Below are positions 1-11,995 of a stretch of DNA of 64,000 bases, one piece after another. This DNA is from Blastobasis lacticolella (Eukaryota > Arthropoda > Insecta > Lepidoptera > Blastobasidae), in NCBI GenBank assembly GCA_905147135.1, contig LR990050.1, positions 14,506,001 through 14,570,000 of the forward strand, written 5' to 3'. Within the stretch, counting starts at the first letter, position 1. Each line of letters begins with the position of its first letter. A program made the translations under genes and the position numbers. The notes below the pieces were generated by a model that ran no database searches, was not told the origin of the DNA, and saw only the letters and a list, made by a program, of their open reading frames with translations.

Positions 1-289
1 GAGCCAACCGCGCGAGTGAGCCGCGCGGCACTTTATTTCTTGACATTGACTCCCCTCCCGTACCCTGTGCTGCCTAGATATTCATATTTTCAAACTCGTG
101 ATATCTTTCGAATGGAATGTCTGAATTGAATAATTCAAAAAGATATATAAAGGTATTGAAGCAGTCGTGAATATGAAGTAATTAATTTTGATAAGGATTA
201 ATACCAAGGTACAAATAAAGAGCGTTTTTAGCGGCGGCATTTCAATTAAATCTCGTTTCATTTCAATTAATGTTCGCACTCAGAAGTTA
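1..289. other. Unassigned AT-rich sequence
   Basis: No gene is seen. The first 30 bases contain a short GC-rich inverted repeat (ccgcgcg / cgcgcgg). The segment runs into the LINE remains that follow. Confidence 0.4.
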
Positions 290-2660
290 CAGTCTCTCTT
301 GTCCTCGGTCAACCTGCATATTCTCCCGCTAGCGGCCACGCACCATTCCCCTAATTGCAATCCCTTTGATTGAGGCGTGATGCAACCAATATCGATTTTA
401 GTGCCGTCTTCGATGCTGGCCACGTTGACGACAAGATTCAGGAGTTTCAGTCACGCATCACTCATGCCCCTGTGAAAAAAGTGAAACTAAAACATGATCA
501 CGCAGGATATCAGGGATATGATGACCAAACGTGACAGCGCCAAACGTCGTTACAATAAATAGCCTTCAGATCAAAAACTGGACAGGTATAAATACTACAG
601 AAATCTTTGTAGCCGTCTCTATAGAGATGCTAGGAGGCGTCATATCCATAGTTCCATAATCGGGTCATCCTCTTCGAAAACTTGGTCGTTTCTTAAATCA
701 CTTGGCATAGGCAAATCTGTAGAGCCGCGCAATACATCTTTCGACCTAAACGCCCTCAATACTCACTTCTCCACGCCGCCGGTGATATTGACTATTGCGC
801 AACTGGCCAGCCAGTCACGCCCTCTTTGCTCTTCTTTCCACTTCACCACTGTCGCAGAGGAGGACGTTCAAAAACATATTTCTTCCATCACTTCTACAGC
901 TGTGGGCAACGATGGTGTTTCCTGCTGCATGATCTCCCTCCTACTCCCAAAAATCCTACCCATACTTAGTCACATCTTTAATTATTCCTTAGTTACGGGT
1001 TGTTTCCTATCGGCCTGGAAGAGTGCTGAGGTTATACCTCTTCCTAAAACTTCCAATCCCATCTCCTTATCCAATTTTCGTCCCATTTCTCTACTTCCTT
1101 ACCTTTCCAAAGTCCTCGAACACATCGTCCACAGCCAACTCTCCACCTATCTTACATCGAATAGTCTTCTATCATCTTTTCAATCTGGTTGCCGGCCAGG
1201 TCACAGTACTGTTACTGCGCTGCTAAAGGTCACTGATGATATACGTCTCGCAATGGAGGACAAGTCACTGACATTTTTAACACTACTTGACTTTAGCAGC
1301 GCTTTTAACTCTGTAGACTTCGACGTTCTTTCCGCTACTCTTCGCTTACTTAATGTTTCTCCTTCTGCCTTACTGTGGATTGACTCCTATCTGCGGGGTC
1401 GTTCTCAGCGGGTTCGCTCTGATGAGGCCTCTTCTGACTGGCGGGACCTCGTTGCGGGCGTTCCTCAGGGCGGTGTTTATTCTCCTCTCCTTTTCTCCGT
1501 ATCTATTAACACTGTCACCTCTGTCATCTCTTCTAACTTTCACCTATATGCCGACGATCTGCAAGTTTACCGGCACTGCAAAATTTCTGATGTTGCTGAA
1601 GCGTTTGCTCTTATTAATGCCGATTTAGAACGAATTTCTGTATGGGCCAAGTCATTTGGTTTACTGGTTAACCCCGGGAAATCGCAAGCATTACTCATCG
1701 GGAGCCCTCATATGTACAGGCGACTAGGCTCTGACATAATAATACCTCAGTTATTTTATGATGATATCCCAATCCCGATCAGTAAGTCGGCGAGAAATCT
1801 TGGGGTGATCCTAGACTCCAATCTTTCTTGGGTTTCACATGTCAACGAGGTCAGTAAGAAATTACATTTCTCACTTCACTCGCTCAAATGCCTCCAAAGC
1901 CTCTTACCTATACAAACTAAGATCTCTCTTGTCCAAACCCTCCTTTTCCCTATCCTAGATTACGCTGACTCTTGCTATTTGGATGCCACAGAAGAGCTAC
2001 TAAACAAACTTGAGCGTTTGCAAAATGTCTGCATAAGGTTAATTTTTGGTCTACGAAAGTATGATCATATCTCTCTTTATCGATCGCAGCTCAAGTGGCT
2101 ACCGATTCGTTATCGCAGGAACGCTCATGTCCTTTCTATGCTCTACAATATCCTCAACAATCCCTCTGCTCCCTCATATCTCCGCAGCTCCTTCCACTTC
2201 TCCCGGGCCCAAGACAAGCCTTGCCGGTCCAATGTAAAATCATTGTTACCATCCCTATCCATCATTCCGATTTCTTCTCCTATTCCTTCACTGTCCATGC
2301 AGCGAGACTATGGAACTCACTGCCACATAATGTGCGTGACAGTCAGTCACTGTCTATATTTAAAAAGAGGGTCAAGGAATATTATCTTTCCCTGTCTAGT
2401 CCATAACTTATATATTTATGTATTTTATATAGCTTGTTTTGATAATATGTCTATTTATATTAGCTTTATATACCTATATATTATAATATAATATATTTAT
2501 GTATTTATATATTCAATTATTGTGCACGTCGTATCTGCGTTACTTTAGTTAAACATCTCTCTTCTGTAGGCCTGCTGGAAGAAATTTCTTTTTAGTAATA
2601 AGCAGCGCCTGTTGTGTCTTTTGTTCTGTTATATTTCTCTGTATATCATTATTGTGTACA
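290..2660 (+). pseudogene. 5'-truncated CR1/Jockey-group LINE with endonuclease trace, reverse transcriptase and 3' tail
   Basis: Reading-frame remains of a non-LTR retrotransposon. At 290-372 an in-frame piece (NLHILPLAATHHSPNCNP) resembles the end of an apurinic-type endonuclease domain. From about 430 the linker and RT follow. One in-frame TAG lies at 560-562; after it the frame is open from 563 to 2491, and the long open part from the ATG at 782 gives 569 residues. RT landmarks counted from 782: FRPISLLP near residue 78, the first catalytic Asp at 170 (LLDFSSAFNSVD), GVPQGG near 227, and YADD at 256-259 (bases 1547-1558). The true C-terminus (RLWNSLPHNVRDSQSLSIFK, then VKEYYLS) is in another frame near 2310-2400, so a frameshift lies near 2250. 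The 3' untranslated part carries AATAAA-like tails near 2670. The family is clearly LINE; the clade is my reading of the motif style. Probably immobile. Confidence 0.85.
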
Positions 2661-3060
2661 AGAAACAGTTAAATAAAATTAAAATAAATAAATTTTGAAA
2701 ATAACAGAACACTTATTGTGACATAACTATAATAGTTAGACATATACTGTCGCGACACTTTTTGTAGATAATAATGTGTTCTGCAAAGTCGTAGTACATT
2801 ATTTTGTTCTATCATCATAGTTTTCGCAGCACACGCGATGTATGGAATTTTTTGGGTATTTTTTTACAGCTTGGGTTACATTATTGGAGTTTTATTAATG
2901 ATCAATATAATATAGCCTATGTCACCCGGGGATAGTGTAGCTTCCCAACGGTGAAAGAATTTTTGAAATCGGTCCAGTAGTTTCGAAGCCTATTCAATAC
3001 AAACAAACAAACAAACCTTTCCTCTTTATAATATTATTATGTATAGATAGATAGCGGCGC
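2661..3060. other. AT-rich spacer with an interspersed repeat end
   Basis: Bases about 2920-3045 carry a widespread insect-repeat style tail (aaatcggtccagtagtttc followed by an aaac run at 3000-3016 and ttataatattattatgtat). No coding signal. Confidence 0.45.
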
Positions 3061-3064
3061 ATAG

Positions 3065-3406
3065 TGTAAGGGCGTTGTAGGTTGTCCTACGTCATCAAGT
3101 ACAAGAAACATTAAATTTTGTTGCGATAGTAGACATCAAATCATTTTTGCTTTTGGTAACTATAATGTCTCTGAAAAGCGAAACTGCCAAGATGTAAGGC
3201 ATACCGGTTTCTTTACTTCTAGAACCCAGACAAGAGGATATGTACGTATTATTGATACGAAAAATCTAAGCTTGGGTCACTAAACAATTTTGGTTTGCGC
3301 TTGGTTGTGCATGGGCAGACCAACGTGTTATTCTGAACCTCTGCTATGCTACAAAGTGTAACTTTTCTTGTACTAGATAGGATAATCTACGGCGCCCTCA
3401 TAGTCT
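3065..3406 (+). mobile_element. MITE-like element, family K, copy 1
   Basis: The left end (taagggcgttgtaggttgtc) and the reverse complement of the right end (gagggcgccgtagattatcc) match as imperfect terminal inverted repeats of about 40 bases, both running into a catcaagtacaagaa-like stretch. No transposase is encoded. A rearranged relative lies at 41375-41830. The target duplication could not be fixed. Confidence 0.6.
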
Positions 3407-3477
3407 AACTTAGCTAGGTGCTCCCTTTTGCAGTTATATTTTTGCACTGCTTACAAGTATTGTGGTATTTTCTGGTA

Positions 3478-3620
3478 ATTTCAACACAGCGATCTCCAAC
3501 CTGTCCGCCAAGAGTTGAGATTATGTCACTATTTTATAATTTGGAGGAGGCTCAAGTCCAGCAGTAGACTGTTGTCGGCAACTAATATTTCTGATGTTGA
3601 TGATACTCCTGTACCAGACG
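3478..3620 (+). repeat. Family D retroposon, degenerate 3' part
   Basis: Retains diverged versions of the family D core (cagcgatctccaacctg, then gtccagcagtagactgtt) and ends near tgttgatgat. Strongly mutated; the head is absent. Confidence 0.5.
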
Positions 3621-3929
3621 TCTAAGTCAAGATATTCCTGTACCAGACGTCTAAGCCAGACGTTGACAATTAGGTACAGAGTAATGTCGAGTGTTATCTG
3701 CATGTGTTAGCAAATTCCACTGCAATTCCATACTGCTTGCAATGCAGTCCTTGCTACATGTCCAGCTCAACTACAATTATCCCGTGCTTTTCAAAATTCA
3801 GATATAATTGTAAATGACCGGGTATTTTAATTTTCCCCATTAGTCGTGGTCATGACACCATCGTTGGAAAATCGGAAACACTTTTTCCTCGTGTTGTCTC
3901 CATTATGTAGTTAACATGTTTTTTTTGAG

Positions 3930-4190
3930 GACCTGAGTGTTTCAATGGTCAACATGCCACGCAAGAGGTCCCGGGTTCGATTCCCGGCCGGGCAGAAATT
4001 GAAGTGATGAATTTTAATTTCTGTTACGGGTCTGGGTGTTATATATTTAAAAAAAAGTAAAAAAAGTATATATTTAAAAAAAAAAGTATTTAAGTAGTAT
4101 ATCAGTTATCTAGCACCCATAGTACAAGCTTTGCTTAGTTTGGAGCTAGATGGCGCTGTGTGAATTTGTCCACGAATATTTATTATTTAT
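3930..4190 (+). repeat. tRNA-derived SINE, family A, near full length
   Basis: A tRNA-like head with B-box-like ggttcgattcc near 3975 is followed by a conserved body (gaaattgaagtgatgaattt, taatttctgttacgggtctg), an A-rich spacer, and a 3' domain with agcacccat, aagctttgcttag and gatggcgctgtgtgaatttg. The same order recurs on either strand at 23163, 31376, 40338, 41098, 48820, 50690 and 58420, which defines the family. A polymerase III head is established for SINEs; activity of this copy is not shown. Confidence 0.8.
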
Positions 4191-4194
4191 TTTA

Positions 4195-4470
4195 TTTATT
4201 TGCCATATATACAAACAAGCAGACAGCGGTAACTTTCGTGCTTAACATCTGTCTATTATTCATACATTTAAGTAACAAATAGACATAACCGTAAAAACGT
4301 TGTCACTGTGAGGACTAAGATGAAATGCCTCATGTCTGATTCACATTGCCTACCTTATCCTTCTACCCGAAATACTACACACTAAAACATCGAAAACATT
4401 GTTGCTTGGAAGCAGAAGTAGATAAGGCGGTGTACTCCACAGGCTTGACAGAATCCTATCACCACCTGAT
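4195..4470. repeat. Interspersed repeat, family J
   Basis: Contains gttgtcactgtgaggactaa and attgttgcttggaagcagaa followed by a gtggtac-like stretch. Parts recur at 7890-8040 and 48150-48265. Non-coding; the style is of SINE or MITE debris common in Lepidoptera. Confidence 0.5.
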
Positions 4471-4859
4471 AATTGTGCATTGTTATAAAAATATCAATGT
4501 AGAAAAATAAAACGTGGACCACAAAAAACCTTTTTTAAACATTAACATCCCCTTATTGGGGAAATGGAATGAACACGCCAAAATCGCTACCAGTATTACA
4601 GAGCCACTGCTGGCTATGATTCAAATTTAGTCAGGGACTAAATCCCAGTGGTCCTTAAACGTCATGTCTTTGTAATTAGACAAGTTAATTAACCGGTACT
4701 GACCTGCGCAGGTAGCCAAATCGCATTGAAACTGGCACTTAATCGAGATTTGCAGCGGTTTTAGGTGGACGTAAATAATTGTCCACGTCGGCTGATCAAT
4801 ACCTATTGTATTATGTAAGCTTTTATTTGTCGTAGATTGACGTAGATGCTCACTGAAAA
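4471..4859. other. Unassigned spacer
   Basis: AT-rich; only a short dyad (ccccttattgggg near 4549) is noticeable. No coding or repeat match found within the window. Confidence 0.35.
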
Positions 4860-5203
4860 ATATATTTGTGGTGACACCCTAAGCGGGTGGAATAAGCGGT
4901 GGAAATTTGTATGCAACTTTTTATTCCTTCGGTGGATTCAATTGAAACTTTGTACAAATATTCTACTTTTTTTTTATTAAAAATGTAATTCAATATTTTT
5001 AACAACGTGAGCGGAATAGGGATAAAAGTTTGTTACAAGAAAAGGTTCATACCAATATCCACCTTTTATTTTTGTTGTGTACCTATTGATATTTTTAAAG
5101 GCGTCCGTTTCGAACGGGAACGGGTTGAATGGGTATTGCAATTGAAATGAATACGAGAACGGAAAAAGTGGTCCACGCGAACGAAGCCGCGGGTAAAAGC
5201 TAG
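4860..5203 (+). mobile_element. Possible non-autonomous Helitron-like element, 3' end
   Basis: The right end reads cacgcgaacgaagccgcggg then taaaagctag, resembling a Helitron 3' end (short GC hairpin a few bases before CTRR; here CTAG at 5200-5203). The left limit is a guess. There are no terminal inverted repeats and no Rep/helicase frame. A related end is at 11082-11085. Confidence 0.4.
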
Positions 5204-6944
5204 GTAAGATACCAATGGATACATTACCCTAATCAAATCATGCCCACACACCCCATTCAGTTTTCTACTAGGCAGGTACATGTCACTGCTTTGTTTAGAA
5301 TTTCTGACACCAAACAATGCCTTAATCAACGACCTGCTTTAAGTTTACCCTGTCTAAATAATACGCAGTCAAACATTACTCGCTCCAGTTAATTCTGTCG
5401 CCTACGTTGTTGTAGGTACGTAGGCTTGCTGGCCAGCCTAATTTGAGCTACCCCGGCCCTCGTATCGCTTCAATTTACGGCGTATGCGGCGGTGTAAAAT
5501 TGAGGTGAAAGGGTCAGATTTAGTGGGCCGTGGCGGCAGAGATGTTTAGGTTTCTAATACGCGCGGTAAACACGCTCCGTGATCCGCTTACACATCGCAC
5601 GGCGTCGCTTCTGCTCGTATGATTGCTAAATTTAATAAACATGTTAACAATGGATCCCGTATAACATAATTAAGGAATTATGCCGAACGGTGTACTTGCA
5701 ATTCGCAGCCGTGAACACTGTTCACATGTAATTTGCCTTGTGTACTAATTAGTTTACATTGTCGTACGAAACAATTATTGTAAGCTATTAGTCGATAAGT
5801 GGCACTCAGTTTGATTAAAACCGCTTGACTTTGTTAAACAAATTCTCATAAAAGTAAAAAATACGAAGTCCGCTAATGGCAAGTGATTTATGAAAGTTAA
5901 TAATAAAATATTTTTTAATATTGCAACACATTAGTCTGTGAAATAGCCGTTTCTTAGCCATGAAATCCAGCGTCCAGAATATAGCTGTTATAAATCCCGC
6001 ACTCGAGATAAGGGGAGCGAAAGTATAAATAAAATGAACTTGTTTTGACATTTTGCAAAAGTAGCATTATTTCTGTAGCGAGCAGCTGTCTCGTGACATT
6101 AAAATGTATCGCAGCTTGACTCTCTAATGACCGCAGGATTTAAATCCGAAGCTGGAATACTTTTGTCCCGGCGTCCGACTTTAAATAAGAAAAGTTTGTT
6201 GTGTTTACGTGTAAAGCATCGGAATGAAATGGAAATGTCCCATAGGACCATCGCAGATATCCTAAAGTTTTCCGTCGACACTTACTTTATAGCGTCTTGG
6301 TATACAACATTATTGTTATCTTTTTTTATACGACATAGCAATCGATTTGAAATTGTGTTAGTATGTATAACATTAGTGATGCTATACTATCAGAAATAGG
6401 GTGTTATCAATGTGCACAGAAGACCCTGAAAAAATCCTATACACACTTCTATAAAAGTAAAGAAAGTGTTACTGTCTGTCCGCTAGTTTTAAATTTGCAC
6501 GACGGGTCTTCCCTCGCCTGTACCAACAGGCGCTGCGTTCAGCGTCCGCTCTCTGTCTTTGTCAAGAACTTTATAGCCCAATATACAATTTTCCAATTCG
6601 AATGTTGGCGCTTCCACATATCTCGTAGACGCCGTGTTATTTCCTCCACGCGGACTCCGGACCCACAAATCATGGCCGCCTTTGGTGCTCTATCACGTTT
6701 GTTTGCTACCAAAATGCTGTGAAACACTTTTAAAAGTGCCTCAGCTGAAAATTGAATTATTACTGCGCAGTCTGTGAGGGAGAGAGTAATGTTGGAACAG
6801 TCGGATTATAGACTATCTATCTATTTTTGTATAAGTTGAATTTTATTGTTCAATATTTATTCTAACAACTATTTTCCCAAATAATATGGTCTTTATTTTA
6901 TTGAATTTGAATTGTATTTAAAACAGGTACGTTAAGTAAGTTAA
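5204..6944. other. Unassigned, includes a moderately GC-rich patch
   Basis: Bases 5400-5620 are richer in G+C and CpG than their surroundings, with a small dyad (cctacgttgttgtagg near 5401). Bases 6460-6720 also hold a few CpGs and a short ATG frame (6672-6719). Neither patch shows a recognisable protein. Possible promoter or first-exon DNA, unproven. Confidence 0.3.
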
Positions 6945-7266
6945 AGCGAGTTAAAGAGTATTATCTTTCCATTTGTTATCCATAGTATATATGTATATAT
7001 GTATGTATTTAAGTATGTATGTTGTATGTAACTTTGTATTTAATTAGGTATTATAATTTCTTTGTAGTTATATATTTTTTTTATTGTATTATCCAGGTTA
7101 GGTATTTTAAGGTGCACGCCGTCTGCCTTTCTGATTATGCCCTGTCTCTTCCGTAGGTCTGCTGTAAGATATTTCTTATGAAATAAGCTGTACCTGTTGT
7201 GTTGTTTTCCTTATGTCAATATTGTATAAATGTTATTGTGCACTATAAACTGTTAAATAAATAAGT
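6945..7266 (+). repeat. Second 3' end of the 290-2660 LINE family
   Basis: Starts with gttaaagagtattatctttc, encoding the same VKEYYLS tail as the first LINE, and continues with the shared 3' UTR: gtgcacgccgt, gtctgctgtaagatatttct, cctgttgtgt and a final gttaaataaataa. Heavily 5'-truncated, as is typical of LINE insertion. Confidence 0.7.
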
Positions 7267-8610
7267 AACAGGTAAGTATAACTTATTTATTCGACAAATA
7301 GGTACTTACTTAATTAAAAACTTCAATAAAACCAGAACCCTGCGCTTCGCCCCGCATATGGTAGCAATTTTGCGTGATTTCGCTTTGACTCTTTCTGCCT
7401 CATTAAACACAATTACAGGCCACTGCAAAGGTATATATTTGCTTGTCAACAAAACGATGTATTTTATTTATAAAGGCCCGCAAGCCAGGGTTCAAAGGGC
7501 CCTCCACCTAAGGCGGACTACACGAGTGGTCTACACAACGAAACTGGAAACCGGTAATTTCCCCCCGTGTGCCTTCTTTTGTGTTTTAAACGTTTTAGTT
7601 ACGTGAAACTCGTGTAACGTAAAATGTTTGTTGCCCCCCGATTTCAACTGAATTTGTTGCGAGTAACCGAATAATGGAGAGGGAATAGAGAAAGATTTAC
7701 ATAGTAACCATTTAAATCTTTTCTTGTAGTTATAATATGCTTATGATAATATGTAGAGCACTCTTATTTAAATCAAATCTGCCAAAAAACAGCTTTAATC
7801 TTACCTTGTACCTATGGCTGTTCAAGTTATAGGAGTTAAGTTATGTTCGATACAGTTGTGATAACATTTTTTTATGCTACGTAGTGATAAACGTGCAGAC
7901 AGCCGTGATGGTAAGTGTAAGGTAACTGTCGCCCATAATATCATCTACGATTTGTGCATTTAGGTTGCAGACAACAAAAATGCAAAAACGCAAATGCGTT
8001 GTCACTGTGAGAACTAAGATGAATAGCCTTATTCTTGTAATTGCGTTATAATATGATATAATACAATAAGTAATTTGCTGATGCTCAGACCTTCTTGTTA
8101 CGATCCATTGTGAAACGATTTCCAGTCAGCATGGTAGACCATCAAGGCGCTATCCTGGTGGCCAGAGATGTATAGAGAGATGACCACATTTGCCTATTTA
8201 TCAGCCTTTTAAACGTGATACCGAACAAGCCTCACGGCAGGGGACGCACCAAGTCGTAGTGCTTCATAATTTGGAGGCTACTACGCCCACTCCATTTTTC
8301 TGTTATCCACAACATTGAATCAACGTTATAATCTTTCCGCGCCCATGGAAGCAACACGACGCCAGTAAACATGCAATCGAATTAAACGCACCGGCCAGCC
8401 AGATCCGTCAATACTGAAGCGTATGCCCGCTTTGCAAACTTGCATAACTCACTGTGTTGATTCATTGCGAGAACCGAGCTGGGGTGGGCGGCCCTAGTGG
8501 TGTGTGCTCAAACCCTTTTGTGCATACAATATACGTAATGTACATGTGTGAACAAATGTATGTGCGAAAGCTAACGGCTTACGGCATGAGAATGCCGAAG
8601 AGCGGGCAAA
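7267..8610. other. Unassigned spacer with a family J fragment
   Basis: Bases 7890-8040 carry family J debris (gcgttgtcactgtgagaact). The remainder, including 7358-7606 and 8454-8610, has only short chance reading frames without recognisable motifs. Confidence 0.4.
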
Positions 8611-8735
8611 GTTTTTTTTTTATACCACCAAGGTGGCAAACAAGCTTACGGCCTGCCTGATGGTAAGCAGTCGCCGCAGCCTATGGACGTTTGCAATACC
8701 AGGGGCATCACCCACGCGTTGCCGACCCCGTAAAA
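8611..8735 (+). repeat. Family F interspersed repeat fragment
   Basis: A T-rich start is followed by ataccaccaaggtggcaaac, ggcctgcctgatggtaagca, gtcgccgcagcctatggacg and gcaataccaggggcatcacc. The theme of a few bases, gcaaacaagc, cctgatggtaag, then gccgcctatgg recurs in the family F entries. Confidence 0.6.
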
Positions 8736-9747
8736 ACCGTATGTACTTATTTGAAACTTGCATTTGGCCTCCGGAAATTTAGCTACGTACCTACTGACCT
8801 ATTTAGTGTCTCTAGCATCTCTATTGAATACTGAAATCGCATAATGTCCCCAATCAGAATAAATTATCAATTCAGTTTGTGTTGCGTCGGATCTACAATA
8901 CACGTACCAATTCCAGACCATTACTCTATAATCTCACATCACAACATGAACTTTATTTATTAAATATATAATGTTAATATTATGAATTAAATCCCCTTTT
9001 GAACACTAGTTCCATTTTATTTACAAATTTTGCTAAATTGCATAGGGTTTCGAATTACTCATCTTCAGGCAATGTTAATATCTATTGTTAAGAGTATAAT
9101 TTACGGAAGCCACTGGCCGCGAAAGTTGTAGCCAACAAACATTCCAAATATCTCCTAGATCAGGCAAATCCCGAGCAAATTCGCCAGTAGAAATGCAGCA
9201 TCGAATAGAAGACCAAAGTTCCGTGATGCGAACTTTATTCAGGCTGTTCACAACCGTTTACTCGGGAGAGGTAACTCCGGGGCCGAGGCAACGCAACCGA
9301 GCTATTTCCACGCATGATTGTGCTCCATTTGCAACATATTTGAGAATTTTGCTCCAGTTCAAACTGGATTCTGAGACTTGACAAGCTCCCCTCTTGCGCT
9401 TGGATTTTGGAATCCATTTGGAATTTAGCTTTAGTGCGGTTTTCGACTAGCTTGCGCTTGCGATTTACTGCACACGGAACTTTGATAAACATTAACTGCA
9501 ATTAGAATTATAATGTGACTCTTGGGCCCTTAAACTGCATGTATGCAAAATTTTACCAATTTCCATAGATTAACACAACCTAGGACGTTAAACAATATTA
9601 CTTACCCTTGTGGGAAATGGGCGCGATATTAGATTCATATATACGTCGACTTGCACGATGGTTTCTTATTTATTTTACTATAGGTATAGGGACCACGGGC
9701 CTGTACTTACTCCTGAATTATTATAGTAAATTAATGTTGAGATTGGA
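8736..9747. other. Unassigned spacer
   Basis: No gene recognised. Contains short frames on both strands (for example 9193-9381) that lack any family signature. Confidence 0.35.
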
Positions 9748-9885
9748 GCGTCGGTGGCCGAGTGGTAACGGTAACCGACTTGCAAGTGAGAGTTATCGGG
9801 TTCGAACCCCACTGCGCCCTTGTACCAATGACTCTTTGCTGAGTTATGGACACAACCGGGACATTAACGCCAAGATGATTGTTTA
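9748..9885 (+). repeat. Family B SINE, internally deleted
   Basis: The tRNA-like head starts gcgtcggtggccgagtggta (A-box-like) with gggttcgaaccccac as B box, then ccaatgactctttgctgagt. At about 9847 it jumps straight to the family's 3' end (acaaccgggacattaacgcc, aagatgatt). About 230 bases of the middle, present in full copies such as 62497-62861, are absent. Confidence 0.75.
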
Positions 9886-9974
9886 TTAAATTTTTATTGT
9901 AGAGATAGGTAAATATGAGCAGACACCCTTAAATCGAAATCTGATTAGTCCAAACATTACACCCAAGACTTTAT

Positions 9975-10316
9975 CCATGGCAAGTCTTTTTTTTATGTCA
10001 TACGATAGGCAAACAGGCGGGCCACCTGATGAAAAGTGGTCACCACTGCCTATAGACATTAGCAACACCGAGACTATCGCCAATGCGTTGCCCACCTCTA
10101 TAACACGTTACTCTGGCAGCAAAAAGGCAAATATCCCTCCACTGCCAAAGCCACGGTTCCCCAAATTCCCACCCCATGGAGCTCTGAAAACCTTACTCAC
10201 CGGCATAAACACAAAACTATTTAAAAGAGTATTGTTTAGCTGCGGTATTCTGTAAGGTGGAGGTACTTCCCCAGTCGGGCGGCTCCAATTCGAACGGGGT
10301 ACCCCGCTATGCCCTA
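9975..10316 (+). repeat. Family F interspersed repeat, long copy
   Basis: Reads atgtcatacgataggcaaac, aggcgggccacctgatgaaa, tggtcaccactgcctataga, gcgttgcccacctctataac and ends with gtggaggtacttccccagtc, gggcggctccaattcg. A reverse-oriented copy with the same start and end lies at 28125-28450. The frame across it is a chance opening. Confidence 0.65.
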
Positions 10317-10861
10317 CCTCTCTTAAAAGGTGAGGCTCTAAGTTACTTAATAGAAGAAATTCTAAGCAATTGTCTCAACCCTTTGGTAACATTCAAAGTT
10401 TGGTAAAATTCAAGCACCGTCTATCTACATTTTCTTATCCTACAACGAAGTCACGCCGGCACCGCCTCATAAATTTTGGCATCCACCTGAAAATTCTAAT
10501 ATTGCTTAGTGCCCTGTCGAACCGACCGCACTCGGCTATTTTTCACCACTCTTTACTGTCTATTCGGGAGCATCGTCATGCTGTCACATAGTCATAAATA
10601 TTCCATTAATGTCTGCCTGCCATGCTCTGAAGCAAGGGATTGCACTCTGCTCTTGCGGATCGCTGGCGTCTTAGGATGTTACGCTCTTAGAGGAATCTCT
10701 TGGGGAGATTGTAATCCTTCGCAAGTGCTAGGAAATGTGGTGTAGCTACGGGTAAATAAACTTGAGCTGGATCGAGAAATGCTAACCCAATTTTGATTTG
10801 AAATGGACAGGATTGCGGATTTAATTTTGGTCAATTTGAAGGATTAGTGAGAACCGCATTA
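10317..10861. other. Unassigned spacer
   Basis: Short overlapping frames at 10370-10591 and 10509-10745 have no recognisable domain. No repeat match found inside the window. Confidence 0.3.
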
Positions 10862-11085
10862 TCCATACATAGTATTAAACAAATGGCTTTCCGCCATCTG
10901 TCTCTGTGTGTATATGTACGCTTAGATCTTTTAAACTACGCAACGGATTTTAATGCGATTTTCAACATTAGATAGAGTGATTCAAGAGGAATGTTTATTA
11001 GCAAGAAAAAATGGGTAGGTAAGGGTAAAGTAGGTGTTTGTGGGGGTAGGGCGCCACGCGAACGTAGTCGCGCTGGGTCCACTAG
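10862..11085 (+). mobile_element. Helitron-like repeat, family G1
   Basis: Contains ggctttccgccatctgtctc, ttaaactacgcaacggattt and agatagagtgattcaagagg, and ends ccacgcgaacgtagtcgcgc then ccactag (CTAG at 11082-11085). The opening two thirds recur at 63885-64000, where the window ends. No inverted termini. Helitron assignment rests on the hairpin-plus-CTAG end only. Confidence 0.45.
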
Positions 11086-11157
11086 TACCTTTATAATTAA
11101 AATAATTATTTTAATTGAAGATGCTTCTTAACTTTAATAACTTAAATAGCCAGATAC

Positions 11158-11315
11158 TTTTTTATACCACTACCTACCTAAGGTGGCACAAAAGTATACA
11201 GCCATTTAGAAAAGTTAGCTGCCTTATGCTGGCAAAGTTTTTTTTGCTCTGTGTTACCCGGAAGAAGTTATTGTAGCCTATGAACCTTTGCAATACCAGG
11301 GGTACCTATCGCTAG
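11158..11315 (+). repeat. Family F fragment, degenerate
   Basis: Shows tttttataccactacctacc, aaggtggcac and later cctatgaacctttgcaatac, caggggtacc. The middle is replaced by gccttatgctggcaaagttt, a motif also seen near 43560, suggesting a mosaic of two repeats. Confidence 0.5.
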
Positions 11316-11871
11316 GTATCCTTTCAACAATTTAATCAAATTGAGGCTTTTACTTATACTGACGAAGATGTTAAACTGATAATGGCGTCTCAAATACACG
11401 GGAATCTCCTCACATATTGTTGGAATGAATTAATCTAGAGCGGTGTAGGTACACTGCTTCCCCCATAATATTGGATCCTTACTTATGAAATTATCGTTTT
11501 ATTTTCGCAGTTTTATATTTGTCAAATATTTTGAATGTACATAACATATTAAAATTAATATTTGATTCCGAAAATAGAGCATATTTACATGCCGATAAGT
11601 CGCTTAACATTCAGTTATCAATATTTTTTGAAATTTTTATAAAGGGTTTTCAAAATACCCCTTTTAGTGTGAGGTGTAATTCTGTGAAAAGGTTAGTTAT
11701 CACAATAAAATGGTATGCACCAATTAGCTTAATGTGGTCTGAATATATCGTCAAAGTTTCATTGTTATCGGATTTACCATTTCCAAGACTTTGAAAAATT
11801 TAATTGTATGAAAATTTCAGTTTCCGTCATTTACGCTATACAAAACGCCAATTTCATAGGTAATACCATGA
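11316..11871. other. Unassigned spacer
   Basis: An AT-rich frame of 91 residues at 11519-11794 has no recognised motif and no plausible promoter context; treated as chance. Confidence 0.3.
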
Positions 11872-11995
11872 TATTACGTATCTTGGCGCTAATGTACAGA
11901 TTGTGCTCTAGTGCGGGAGGGCCCGGGGTCCTACTTGACCAGGATTTGGCAGATAAGGTCAATAGGAGTGGAGCGACTGCCACCTGACCTCCGTC
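11872..11995 (-). repeat. Family B SINE fragment (3' part)
   Basis: On the reverse strand only the 3' third survives: complements of gacctccgtcactga, tggagcgactgccacc, ggatttggcagataagg and gcgggagggcccgggg. The head is missing. Confidence 0.65.

Noticed and set aside
6672..6719. Short ATG frame with a mitochondrial-targeting look (MAAFGALSRLFATKML)
   Set aside because: It stops after 16 codons, and no good splice donor lies before the stop; a first exon cannot be supported.
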